DNA of 64,000 nt from Butyricicoccus sp. OM04-18BH (GTDB lineage Bacteria > Bacillota > Clostridia > Oscillospirales > Butyricicoccaceae). The translations under genes and the position numbers were made by a program. Location: contig NZ_QULN01000007.1 of NCBI RefSeq assembly GCF_003481705.1, positions 1 to 64,000 on the forward strand, read 5' to 3'. Of this stretch, positions 31,805-40,422 are shown piece after piece; position 1 is the first letter of the stretch, and the number at the start of each line of letters is the position of its first letter. Under the pieces are notes generated by a model. It was not told where the DNA came from. It saw only the letters and a program-made list of their open reading frames with translations, and ran no database searches.

Positions 31805-32896
31805 ATGAAGGAAACAAAAATTTGTGCAAACTGCGGTACAGAACACGCAATCGAAGATATGTATCAAGTGGAAGGGGACTGGCTCTGCGAGGACTGCGCA
31901 GACCGGTTGACTGTCATCTGCGACCACTGCGCTGAGCGGTTTTATGAGGAGAATATCGTCGAGGATGATACGCACACGCTCTGCGAGCATTGCTTCGATG
32001 AGTATTACGTGCGCTGTGATGATTGTGGGCGTACTATCCACCGCGACCGCGCGTACTGGGACGGTGACGACAACGCTTACTGCGCGTCCTGCTGGGATGA
32101 GCACTGCGAGGTTATTCACGAGTACAGCTATACACCTGATCTCGTTTTCCACGGCAAGGGTTTGCGCCACTTCGGTGTAGAGCTCGAAATCGACGACGGC
32201 GGCACGGTCAACAGCAACGCGGAGAAGCTGTTAAACATCGCGAACGCCAACGCCGAAAACCTGTACATCAAAACCGATGGCAGCCTGGATGAGGGTCTTG
32301 AGCTCGTCACACACCCGATGACGCTCGAGTACCATTTGAATGAAATGCCGTGGGCGGAGGTGTTGCGTAAAGCGCAGAGCATAGGGTACCTCAGCCATGC
32401 GGCCGGAACCTGCGGACTTCACGTACATATTTCTCGCTTGGCCTTTGGCTGCACCTACGAACAGCAGGAAGCCGCGATTGCCCGTTTGCTCTACTTCGTG
32501 GAAAAGTTCTGGGCTGAGCTTCTGCGATTCAGCCGCCGCACTCAGTCTCAGATGAACCGCTGGGCGGCGCGGTACGGTATCCGTCTTACGCCGTCCGAGC
32601 AGATGAGCCACGCTAAAAACTCCTGTGCCGGACGATACACGGCGGTAAACCTCACGAACTCGGATACGGTCGAAATCCGTATGTTCCGCGGCACGCTCAA
32701 GCTGAATACCTTGAAAGCCACTTTGCAGATGGTCAACCATCTTGTCGAGGTGGCTGTTGCTATGTCCGACACAGCCGTGCAGGAGCTTAGCTGGTTCGAT
32801 TTTCTCGATGAAATCACCGAGCCGGAACTTATCCAGTATCTCAAAGAACGCCGCTTGTACGTCAACGAGCCTGTCACCGCAAGCGAGGAGGAATGA
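31805..32896 (+). CDS. Amidoligase with N-terminal zinc-binding cysteine clusters
   Basis: 363 residues from ATG at 31805 (GGAGGAACAACCA upstream). The first about 105 residues contain repeated CxxC pairs (ICANCG, LCEDCAD, ICDHCAERF, LCEHCFDE, VRCDDCG, YCASCWDEHCE), a treble-clef/LIM-like array. The remainder is an amidoligase domain of the glutamine-synthetase-like fold: HFGVELEIDDGG, YIKTDGSLDEGLELVTHPM, TCGLHVHISRLAFG, VEIRMFRGTLK. Such enzymes are predicted to form amide bonds on peptides. Stop overlaps the next gene's region (ATGAGTATG), which encodes a glutamine amidotransferase-like protein that may supply ammonia. Confidence 0.85.
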   Translation: MKETKICANCGTEHAIEDMYQVEGDWLCEDCADRLTVICDHCAERFYEENIVEDDTHTLCEHCFDEYYVRCDDCGRTIHRDRAYWDGDDNAYCASCWDEHCEVIHEYSYTPDLVFHGKGLRHFGVELEIDDGGTVNSNAEKLLNIANANAENLYIKTDGSLDEGLELVTHPMTLEYHLNEMPWAEVLRKAQSIGYLSHAAGTCGLHVHISRLAFGCTYEQQEAAIARLLYFVEKFWAELLRFSRRTQSQMNRWAARYGIRLTPSEQMSHAKNSCAGRYTAVNLTNSDTVEIRMFRGTLKLNTLKATLQMVNHLVEVAVAMSDTAVQELSWFDFLDEITEPELIQYLKERRLYVNEPVTASEEE

Positions 32897-32898
32897 GT

Positions 32899-33837
32899 AT
32901 GTGCAGTTTATTTGGTTTAATTGATTTCAAGGAGTGTCTCAGCACTCACACGAAAAATAAAATTCTAAACACGTTAGCGCGTGAATGCCAAATCCGTGGC
33001 ACGGACGCGACCGGCATCGCCTATAACTTCAACGACCGCCTACGGATTTACAAGCGCCCCCTTCCCGCTCGGAAAATGAAAATTCATATTCCGCATGGCG
33101 TGAATGTGGTAATGGGACACACTCGTATGACTACACAGGGCAATGCGCAGTTTAACCAGAACAATCATCCGTTCCTTGGTCATGTTGACGGAAACAGCTT
33201 TGCGCTTGCTCACAACGGCGTTCTCTGGAACGACAAAGAGCTGCGCGCAGAAGAAAATCTGCCGATGACGAGTGTGGAAACGGACAGCTACGTTGCGGTT
33301 CAGCTTCTTGAACAGCAGAAAACCCTCGACTTTGACAGCCTTAAAACCATGGCTGAAGCGGTCGAGGGTTCGTTTGTCTTTACGGTGCTGGATAAGGAGA
33401 ACGCTATCTGGTTCGTTGTCGGGGACAATCCGCTCTGCGTGATGTTCTATGATGGCTTTCTGATTTATGCTTCCACGCAGGAAATCCTCTGCAAGACGCT
33501 GAAAAAGCTGCGGTTAAAAGCGCCATCCGATATTCTGGAACCGCAGGAGGGCGAAATTATGAAAATCAACCGCAACGGCCGTATCACTACCGGCACATTC
33601 ACGCCGCATACGACATTCGAGCACTGGTGGCGAAAATATCCGTTCTACCGCAGCTACTACGAGGACACGCCGACTAGTTATGACGATCTGTTCAGCGTGG
33701 CGAAAGCATTCGGCGTAACTGCCGACGAGGTGCAGGCGCTTCTCGACTACGGCTGCTCGGAAGAGGAAATCGAGGAAATGCTGTACGACCCGGAACTCTT
33801 TCACGAGATGACCGGCGAACTGCTCTATGCGTACTGA
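32899..33837 (+). CDS. Class II glutamine amidotransferase-like (Ntn) protein
   Basis: 312 residues. ATG at 32899 puts the catalytic Cys at position 2 (MCSLFGLIDF), as required for Ntn amidotransferases; AGGAGG is 7 bases upstream. Other family marks: RGTDATGIAYNF, MGHTRMTTQGNAQFNQNNHP, FALAHNGVLWND, SVETDSYV, EGSFVFTVLD. The domain takes about 220 residues; the C-terminal about 90 (YPFYRSYYEDTPTSYDDLFS, YGCSEEEIEEMLYD) are additional. Translationally coupled to the amidoligase; likely partners. Confidence 0.88.
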   Translation: MCSLFGLIDFKECLSTHTKNKILNTLARECQIRGTDATGIAYNFNDRLRIYKRPLPARKMKIHIPHGVNVVMGHTRMTTQGNAQFNQNNHPFLGHVDGNSFALAHNGVLWNDKELRAEENLPMTSVETDSYVAVQLLEQQKTLDFDSLKTMAEAVEGSFVFTVLDKENAIWFVVGDNPLCVMFYDGFLIYASTQEILCKTLKKLRLKAPSDILEPQEGEIMKINRNGRITTGTFTPHTTFEHWWRKYPFYRSYYEDTPTSYDDLFSVAKAFGVTADEVQALLDYGCSEEEIEEMLYDPELFHEMTGELLYAY

Positions 33838-33856
33838 TTGAAAGGAGGCGATGCGC

Positions 33857-33943
33857 ATGATTGCACTCGGCCCAATCTTTCAGGCCGTCGGCGCAGTGGT
33901 TGATCTCATCATCGAGGCCGTCGAGAACTTTTCGGATGACTGA
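33857..33943 (+). CDS. Short amphipathic peptide A
   Basis: 28 residues from ATG at 33857 with AAAGGAGG upstream (a second ATG 6 bases earlier is too close). It reads MIALGPIFQAVGAVVDLIIE then AVENFSDD: a hydrophobic helix with charged residues on one side and an acidic end, no cleavable leader. It follows the amidotransferase by 20 bases. Could be a leaderless peptide, toxin or substrate of the enzymes upstream. Confidence 0.5.
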   Translation: MIALGPIFQAVGAVVDLIIEAVENFSDD

Positions 33944-33957
33944 AACGAGGTGAAAAT

Positions 33958-34032
33958 TTGAACCCAGGCAAAATCATTCTCGGCGTGCTGACTGTCATCA
34001 GTCTGCTTGCCGATATCATCGATAGCGATTGA
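33958..34032 (+). CDS. Short hydrophobic peptide B
   Basis: 24 residues from TTG at 33958, with GAGGTG 5 bases upstream. It reads (M)NPGKIILGVLTVISLLADI then IDSD. Same character as peptide A: one hydrophobic helix and an acidic C-terminus. The two are spaced 14 bases apart. Expression is not proven; the ribosome site argues for it. Confidence 0.42.
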   Translation: MNPGKIILGVLTVISLLADIIDSD

Positions 34033-34107
34033 CTATCTAATGAATGTATTCTTTCGCGCTATGTATAGTAATTCAAAGGCGTACACCTATAAATAGGAGG
34101 AAAATCC

Positions 34108-34452
34108 ATGTTCAATACACTCAAACAACGCCCTGAAATGCTTTCTGCCAACGACCTGCTGGAGATCTTCCCGATCTCTCGCAGCGGCATCTACGACCTG
34201 CTCCGTGAGCCCGGCTTTCCGTGCATCCACCTCGGCCGTCGTATCATTGTGCCGCGCGACGCGCTTATTGATTGGTTGGAAAAGCGTATGCAGGAGGACT
34301 TGAAAGAACTCAATACGCATGCAACTTCGCCGGCAGCTGATTGTGAAGAAGTCTCGCGCCAAATTGTCAAACCTCATGAAACCATCGCCTGCGACGATGG
34401 CCTATATATCGAACTTCTGTCTCAGGACACAGACGGAGCCAGTGTAATCTGA
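34108..34452 (+). CDS. Excisionase-type HTH protein, copy 1
   Basis: 114 residues from ATG at 34108 (TAGGAGG upstream). PEMLSANDLLEIFPISRSGI then YDLLREPGFPCIHLGRRIIV is a MerR/excisionase-like winged helix; the last half is divergent and acidic. It is nearly identical in the first 60 residues to the protein encoded at 39754, and 68 bases (34147-34214) are base-identical. It is probably the Xis or a regulator of the accessory block. A terminator follows. Confidence 0.8.
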   Translation: MFNTLKQRPEMLSANDLLEIFPISRSGIYDLLREPGFPCIHLGRRIIVPRDALIDWLEKRMQEDLKELNTHATSPAADCEEVSRQIVKPHETIACDDGLYIELLSQDTDGASVI

Positions 34453-34471
34453 TTATTGGCAGAATAGCGAT

Positions 34472-34500
34472 AAGGGCATGCGTGTATGCATGCCCTTTTG
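34472..34500 (+). terminator. Terminator after HTH copy 1
   Basis: AAGGGCATGC/GCATGCCCTT stem with a 6-base loop and TTTTG. The same style of ATGC-rich terminator follows HTH copy 2 at 40130. Confidence 0.8.
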
Positions 34501-34543
34501 TTCTGTCATCCTCTTTTTTCTAGGTCTATCAGATTTAGGTCTC

Positions 34544-36580
34544 CTACTTAACTCGACATAAGACATCTCGAAGCCTAAATAATTTCTCTTGACTCTCCTT
34601 ATACATAGTTGTTTGCAGTTTTTCCTCTAACAACATTTCAGGGAAATATTTACCTCGAAGTTGAAATGGCCGTGCTACATCATTTGAATACGGATATTCT
34701 GGCACCGAAATTGACTTCTCGGATGCTTTGCATTCTTTCAGACACCGACTCAGGAAATCTGAGTGAAAGCCATTATACCACGGAAGCGAACGCTGTTGTC
34801 TGTATTCTCGCAACCACCTCGGATGCAATTTAATCTGCCGATCAATATAATGATTCCAGCTTTTGTTCTCTAACAATGCATCTTGATCTTTCATCCAACG
34901 AAAGACTTCACTATGAGAGGGTTCTGCTTCTGGAAAACCCCAAATATCAAAATCGATCTCATTGTCCCAGCTTTCTACAAAACGTTCAATACGCCACCTA
35001 TCCGCTGCATAGCTATCCGGGCATCCGTCAGTATCGATCATATAGGCGGCATTGTATCCCGTCATGTCACAAAACAAAGCGTCCCATGCTTTGGATATCG
35101 CATCAGCTGACAGCTTATCCCGCAGTTCAAATATATCCAAATGTGACAAAAAAAGCTCTCGCAATCGAATATAGAGCCCAATATCCAGTCTGTCCCTGCT
35201 TGTAAACTTTCCGGATAGCGGTCTCGGTGCGCAGCACTCGTTCAAATTCCACGGTTTGCTGACAAACGACCTCAGTTGATGTGTATCAGAATGCAGCATG
35301 GAATATACCACAAGCGGCGCGAGCGGGATATTCGCCTGTATCGCAAACAGATTGCTGTTGCACGCAAATTCGCATACCTGCAGCGCCGCCTCTTCACTCC
35401 ACTCGATTTGCTTGGATTTACGATAAACTATTCGCGTCAGCGCATCGTGATACACTTTGACTATATTTCGCAGCTTCAAACTGGCCTCACGCAGCGATGT
35501 ATCCTCAACAAACCCATCCAAAGGCCATTGTTTAAGCATAAATCGTGATGCATCATACTGTAATCTCGTTTTTTTGCCATATAATAAGCAGGCGTCTATT
35601 TCCGTCAGATTCTTTATAATCTCCCCATGATTTTCAAAAATCTTCTGTTGTATATTTGCTGTATTCAGAAACTCATCTGATTGCCAATGAATCGATGGAT
35701 TTTTCGGCAGCAATTCAATTTGTCCGCAAGAAAGGCGATTATCACGAAGCATCGCGTGCCGTATCGTCCGTCCATCCATCGTCTGTATGAAAACGCGCAC
35801 CACCTTGCGAAGTAAATCCTCTACTGTAGTGATTCCATAATAGAAATGCTCCACTTGCAGCTTGCCTGATAGTTGCTCCGTAGTAATCCCTAACTGTTCT
35901 GTTAACCTTTGAAACAACTGGTACTGATTTCGTAAGTTCGGTCTTTTCTGCATAAATTGCCGAACCGCTGCACGCATCCCACTCGTCAATTTCTGAACCG
36001 TCAAATCGCAGATATTTCCTACTGCTTGATATATCTCTTGCACACGATGTACTCGCTGCAGTACACGCTTGGGCAGATGCTTGCTCGCCAAATTATCGTC
36101 TTCAAGGAAGGAGGCTGTTCCCGAAAAGAACGTCGCTGTATCTGTATCCACACCTAAGCCAATCGCAAAGTCCAAGGCGAATGTATAATCCCTCTCGGCA
36201 TATCGAAAAATATCGCCTCGATTTAAGTAAATCTCAGAAAATGACCATTGATCTTCGAGCCGCCACGGATCACTCAATTCGTAAAACAGAAACGTCCCTT
36301 GCCGGATCACATCAACAAATATCTCCTGCATTTTCTTCGATTTATCCTTATATTGATTCATTGTGTCAATCAGAGCGTGCGGCGAATAGATAATGCTGCA
36401 CAAATCAGCATCTGGAAAGATTTTGGTAACGCGCTGCACGAAATGACGGCGCACCTCCTGTGCCGCATTCTCCTGTTTTGGCGAGGCCCTTTTTACTTTT
36501 CGTGTTTTTTTCGTGACGAGCTGCAAAAAACTATCGCCCTCCGCTGCACGTCTTACGTCAGTGTAAATACCTGCATCCAT
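34544..36580 (-). CDS. Large protein of unknown function (678 residues)
   Basis: No domain recognised. It is Arg/Lys-rich and helical, with several charged segments (KKTRKVKRASPKQENAAQEV), Trp-rich patches (YELSDPWRLEDQWSFSEIYL, ESWDNEIDFDIWGF, SWNHYIDRQIKLHPRWLREY), and no membrane segment or signal peptide. More AT-rich than the genes to its right, so of different origin. Divergent from the 535-residue protein with 279 gene-free bases between. Sits inside the cassette bracketed by the two HTH copies; a defence-type or regulatory role is only a guess. Confidence 0.75.
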   Translation of the reverse strand: MDAGIYTDVRRAAEGDSFLQLVTKKTRKVKRASPKQENAAQEVRRHFVQRVTKIFPDADLCSIIYSPHALIDTMNQYKDKSKKMQEIFVDVIRQGTFLFYELSDPWRLEDQWSFSEIYLNRGDIFRYAERDYTFALDFAIGLGVDTDTATFFSGTASFLEDDNLASKHLPKRVLQRVHRVQEIYQAVGNICDLTVQKLTSGMRAAVRQFMQKRPNLRNQYQLFQRLTEQLGITTEQLSGKLQVEHFYYGITTVEDLLRKVVRVFIQTMDGRTIRHAMLRDNRLSCGQIELLPKNPSIHWQSDEFLNTANIQQKIFENHGEIIKNLTEIDACLLYGKKTRLQYDASRFMLKQWPLDGFVEDTSLREASLKLRNIVKVYHDALTRIVYRKSKQIEWSEEAALQVCEFACNSNLFAIQANIPLAPLVVYSMLHSDTHQLRSFVSKPWNLNECCAPRPLSGKFTSRDRLDIGLYIRLRELFLSHLDIFELRDKLSADAISKAWDALFCDMTGYNAAYMIDTDGCPDSYAADRWRIERFVESWDNEIDFDIWGFPEAEPSHSEVFRWMKDQDALLENKSWNHYIDRQIKLHPRWLREYRQQRSLPWYNGFHSDFLSRCLKECKASEKSISVPEYPYSNDVARPFQLRGKYFPEMLLEEKLQTTMYKESQEKLFRLRDVLCRVK

Positions 36581-36859
36581 AATTACTACTCCCCATAGCC
36601 GTACTTTATCGTGTTAAATCTAAATTCATATTGTACAAATCAACATAAATCCAGCTTATATTTTTTGTATGTATTGCATGCTATCGGTTGCATGTTCTAT
36701 TCCAATCCGCATTGAAAATTCATATTTATCCATTTCCTCTTGCTCCAAATATAATTTCTAGTGCCGTGCACCTAGTATACTTGGAGCAGATCGATCGTAA
36801 GAACGACGGCAGCGCACCGTAACATTTGTTCCCCGTATAGTGGAAAGGAGATATCTGAC

Positions 36860-38467
36860 ATGAAGAAAATTTGCGAACTTCTCGCAGCCCTCTGGCTGAC
36901 CCTGCTCGGCCAGCTGTCCACCACCGCTCCGGCAGATTCGATCTGCCACCGCATCACCCCGACCGGCGACCTCAAGGTCGCTCTCGACGATCTCGTTGCT
37001 GATCTCCACGATCGGAAGTTCGGCAAAATCCGTGTCTCGAAGCACGGAATCTGCCGTGACGAAAACGGCATTTGCGTACCCGCAATTTGCTTGCGTGCAG
37101 GCGAAATACGGACGACCAGTGCGCTTTTCGTCAAGCACATTGTTTACGAACAATCCTGCAACTCACTACACCTTCTGCTCGTGCGCAGCGACTGCAAGAC
37201 TCCGCTTCACCGTCTTTTCCCTTTGCTCGGAACCGCTCAGGACTGGCGTGTTCTTCAGAAATGCGAGAGTATTTTCTCCGCACCTCGCGGCTTTATCCGT
37301 AATTCCGTCCAGTGCATCACCGCGCAAGAAGCCGCTGCAAATGATGCAGCCGCTCAATACCTGCAAGCCGTCGGAATGATCAACAGCACCGACCTCAACA
37401 TTCTTGAGGGCATGGGTCCCGAGCGTCTGCAAATTCTCGACTGTGTGAACCTTTTTAACTTGTATCCGCACATTCCTGATATCATTGTGCCCAATTTTGT
37501 ACACGTGCTGCGAACTCGCACTACCGACGACTTGGACGAGCTGCGTCGCATTTTTAAGGCTGGTGCACTCTCGCCTACCGCAAGCGGACGTGATGTTCCG
37601 ATTTACACGCTCAGCGGCAAAACCGCCTTCCAGGAATGGAAACGCTCGCTCACGAGCTGCCTGCTCACGTATGACAAAGCGGCCTTTGCACAGCTGCTCC
37701 TCAACGATGCGCAGCGGATTGAAGTAAATGGTACCTCGATGCGCAATTCGTATCCGACTCACCCCATCCTGGTCGGTACGACGATCTGGAGTTCACGTGC
37801 CTGCGTCGAAATCGACATTCGAGGACTGCGTTTCAGCGATGAGGAGCTGCGAACCATCCGCAAATTCGCGGCAACCGTTTACGCCAGGCGCGATGTCCTG
37901 TTCGAAGGCATGGAACGCGGCTGGCGCGAATTTTGCAGGAGTGAGGATGCCGGTTTCACCGCCTACTCGACAGCATGGTTCCGCACGTTCCACTACGCCC
38001 TCGCTGAAGTGTTATTTCCCGGATACGAAACTCGTTTTCGTTTCATCGATTTGTATCGTTCTGCTGATGCCGCTCGAGTGCGCCTGCGTGATGATCGCGC
38101 GGATCGTTACACCAAAGCACTGCACCTTCTCACCAATCTTACCGGCAACGAGGAGTGGATTTGCCCCAAGCCGCGCACTAAAGCAGATGCAATGACGCTC
38201 ACTAGCAAGCGCAATGGTGCCTTTCTCCACAAGTTGGGTGGTACCACGGTTCTGGCGTTCTCCGCCAAATCGCTCATCGCGCGCACCGGCATTGATCACG
38301 CCGAGTTCGATGATTTCATCCTGAAACTCAAGCAGAATCAGCTGATTATGCACAAAACCGAGCCTGTAACGTTCGCAAATCGTGAGCAGCAGCGGTTCAC
38401 TTGCGTTGCTATCCCTCTGCTTACAGTTACAGCTGCACACGATGTAGAAGGAGGTGAAGAACAGTGA
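36860..38467 (+). CDS. Protein of unknown function upstream of RecQ-like helicase (535 residues)
   Basis: ATG at 36860 follows AAAGGAG by 9 bases. The N-terminus is hydrophobic (LLAALWLTLLGQLSTTAP) but lacks a clear signal cleavage pattern. Middle and C-terminal parts are Arg-rich, with a C-terminal stretch (TGIDHAEFDDFILKLKQNQL) that looks winged-helix-like. No family recognised. The stop overlaps the helicase start (GTGA), so the two are made together, suggesting a helicase partner that recognises substrate. Confidence 0.75.
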   Translation: MKKICELLAALWLTLLGQLSTTAPADSICHRITPTGDLKVALDDLVADLHDRKFGKIRVSKHGICRDENGICVPAICLRAGEIRTTSALFVKHIVYEQSCNSLHLLLVRSDCKTPLHRLFPLLGTAQDWRVLQKCESIFSAPRGFIRNSVQCITAQEAAANDAAAQYLQAVGMINSTDLNILEGMGPERLQILDCVNLFNLYPHIPDIIVPNFVHVLRTRTTDDLDELRRIFKAGALSPTASGRDVPIYTLSGKTAFQEWKRSLTSCLLTYDKAAFAQLLLNDAQRIEVNGTSMRNSYPTHPILVGTTIWSSRACVEIDIRGLRFSDEELRTIRKFAATVYARRDVLFEGMERGWREFCRSEDAGFTAYSTAWFRTFHYALAEVLFPGYETRFRFIDLYRSADAARVRLRDDRADRYTKALHLLTNLTGNEEWICPKPRTKADAMTLTSKRNGAFLHKLGGTTVLAFSAKSLIARTGIDHAEFDDFILKLKQNQLIMHKTEPVTFANREQQRFTCVAIPLLTVTAAHDVEGGEEQ

Positions 38468-39741
38468 AGGATAAAATGAAGATTATCCCCAGTGTTCATT
38501 CCGGCGTAACTGAAATCACTCCCGATAAACAGGCTTTGCTCTGTAAACTCTTTCACTTCAAGGCACTACGCCCGCACCAGCTGGCCGCAGTTTCGGCAAT
38601 GCATGCCGGACGCGATATCCTAATGACCGTCAACACCGGCGGCGGCAAAAGTGAAGCTATTCTTGGCGCGAAGCTTCTGAATCCGGAACATGGTCTGCAC
38701 GTTCAGATTGAGCCGCTGCGTGCGCTGCAAGGAGATATGCGTGATCGCATGGCCGCACTCGGTATCCGAGTCGAAGTTCTGAACTCCGATCTGTCCCCAT
38801 TACAGTTTAGCACAGCGCTCCAGAAAATCAAGCACGGTGCCGTGGATTGCGTTCTGACCACGCCGGAGCAGCTTGAAAAAAGCGCTGTCTTCCATGCTTT
38901 GAACGAAATAAGTGTCAGCTTTCTTGCCGTTGATGAATGCCATTGCCTAGTCGAGTGGGGCGGAGAATTCCGCCCAGCTTACGACCGAATCGGCTCATTT
39001 ATCCAACACCTCGACAGCCGTCCTATTGTTGCAGCCTGCACAGCTACGCTCACGCCCGATGCCGAAAAAAAAGTCCGCAAATCGCTCCACCTCCGCGATC
39101 CCGTCCGCATTTGCGGCTCAATCGACCGTCCTGAGATTCGACAGCTAGCTGTTGAGATTGGCACCGACTTGACCGATCGTACTCTAATCCGCAAAGAACG
39201 CTTCAGCCGATTAAAATCTGTGCTAAAGGAGTACGCTAAAGACGGTAGCGTTATTGTCTACTGCACTTCCGTTACCCAGACTCGCGAGGTCACGGAGTGG
39301 CTCCAGCGTAAAGGATTCGACGCCGAACCCTTCTACGCAGCACTCCCCCACGCTGAAAAGGAGCGCATTCGGCAAAGATTCCGAACGGAAAAGCGCATCA
39401 TCATTGTCGGCACGTCAGCGTTCGGCATGGGCATAGACAAATCCAACATCCGTCTGGTTGTACATATGAGCATGCCGCTGAGTATCGAGGATTACTGGCA
39501 GAAAACCGGCCGCGCCGGCCGTGATGGCAAAAAGTCCATCAGTTTGGTCCTGTGGCATCGTCTGGATTTCAACATCAATGCTGCTATTGTCGGTTATTCC
39601 GGCAAGAAGTATAAAAAATTGCAGCGACTCCGCGACTTTCTTCAGTGTAACCAATGTTTTGCACAGCAGTTGCGTAATTATTTCGGTCAATCTGAAGGAA
39701 AAACCTGTGGTCGCTGCAGCATCTGCAAACCCAAATTTTAA
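38464..39741 (+). CDS. RecQ-like DEAD/DEAH helicase, short form
   Basis: 425 residues from GTG at 38464 (AAGGAGG 9 bases upstream; ATG 38476 is an alternative). Walker A NTGGGKS (residues 57-63), DECH box VDECHCLVEWGGEFRP (157-160), motif III CTATLTPDA, motif V/VI GTSAFGMGIDKSNI and QKTGRAGRDGK. A RecQ-type zinc-binding end (CNQCFAQQLRNYFGQS, CGRCSIC) closes the protein. The RQC winged helix and HRDC domain of housekeeping RecQ are absent. A 3'-5' DNA helicase coupled to the preceding unknown protein. Confidence 0.9.
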   Translation: MKDKMKIIPSVHSGVTEITPDKQALLCKLFHFKALRPHQLAAVSAMHAGRDILMTVNTGGGKSEAILGAKLLNPEHGLHVQIEPLRALQGDMRDRMAALGIRVEVLNSDLSPLQFSTALQKIKHGAVDCVLTTPEQLEKSAVFHALNEISVSFLAVDECHCLVEWGGEFRPAYDRIGSFIQHLDSRPIVAACTATLTPDAEKKVRKSLHLRDPVRICGSIDRPEIRQLAVEIGTDLTDRTLIRKERFSRLKSVLKEYAKDGSVIVYCTSVTQTREVTEWLQRKGFDAEPFYAALPHAEKERIRQRFRTEKRIIIVGTSAFGMGIDKSNIRLVVHMSMPLSIEDYWQKTGRAGRDGKKSISLVLWHRLDFNINAAIVGYSGKKYKKLQRLRDFLQCNQCFAQQLRNYFGQSEGKTCGRCSICKPKF

Positions 39742-39753
39742 GGAGGAATTTTT

Positions 39754-40110
39754 ATGTCTATTTTTGCCAGCATCAAGAATAAGCCCGAAATGCTTTCCGC
39801 CAACGACCTGCTGGAGATCTTCCCGATCTCTCGCAGCGGCATCTACGACCTGCTCCGTGAGCCCGGTTTTCCGTGCATCCACCTCGGCCGCCGTATCATC
39901 GTACCGCGCGACGCGATGATCGAATGGCTTGAGAACCGTCTGCAGGAGGAGCTGAACAGCGCCGCGAAGAGCAGAGAGCCTACCGAGGTATCTGCTGCGC
40001 CGGAGACTGCGTCCGAAGCAGACACCGACCTGCCGGAGACCCAGGTCCGCGAGGACGGCGTTTACATCAAGGTTCTCTCCCGCGACGCGAAGAAGCCGCA
40101 GGCGATTTGA
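39754..40110 (+). CDS. Excisionase-type HTH protein, copy 2
   Basis: 118 residues from ATG at 39754 (AAGGAGG upstream), 12 bases after the helicase stop, so in its operon. N-terminal half nearly identical to copy 1 (34108); the acidic tail (EVSAAPETASEADTDLPETQ) differs but both end in a DGxYIxxLSxD motif. The paired sequence blocks are direct repeats 5652 bases apart. Confidence 0.8.
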   Translation: MSIFASIKNKPEMLSANDLLEIFPISRSGIYDLLREPGFPCIHLGRRIIVPRDAMIEWLENRLQEELNSAAKSREPTEVSAAPETASEADTDLPETQVREDGVYIKVLSRDAKKPQAI

Positions 40111-40129
40111 AGCAGCTTAGCATTCGAAA

Positions 40130-40158
40130 GGGCGCATGCAAACCTGCATGCGCTCTTC
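40130..40158 (+). terminator. Terminator after HTH copy 2
   Basis: GGGCGCATGCA (40130-40140) and TGCATGCGCTC (40145-40155) with an AACC loop, followed by TTCTCTT. The remaining 40160-40385 contains no supported gene. Confidence 0.7.
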
Positions 40159-40385
40159 TCTTACCTTACCTGTTTAATCCGAAGTTTTAGTACTTTTTGC
40201 TCTTTCATTTTTCTTGTTTCCATATCACACTCTTTTTCTTCTTTTATACTATAACTTGTGATGTATCCAATTCGCTCAAGATATTTCGCAAAATCTTCAT
40301 TTTTCGTTGTTAAAGGCAAACTAGCATAGACTTTCTTCTAATTATTTGCAACAATTGGTTGAATTGACTTGTGTCAAACCAAAAT

Positions 40386-40409
40386 AACACCGCTCGATCG
40401 AGCGGTGTT
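40386..40409 (-). terminator. Perfect 24-bp palindrome after the HipA-like gene
   Basis: AACACCGCTCGATC and its complement form a perfect dyad 13 bases past the gene's stop. The minus strand then reads ATTTTGG, so it may terminate the HipA-like/integrase operon. Confidence 0.6.
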
Positions 40410-40422
40410 CATATATAGCTAT

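Noticed and set aside
37024..37043. TGTCTCGAAG half-site in the 535-residue gene
   Set aside because: Only one arm; no matching left half, so likely chance.
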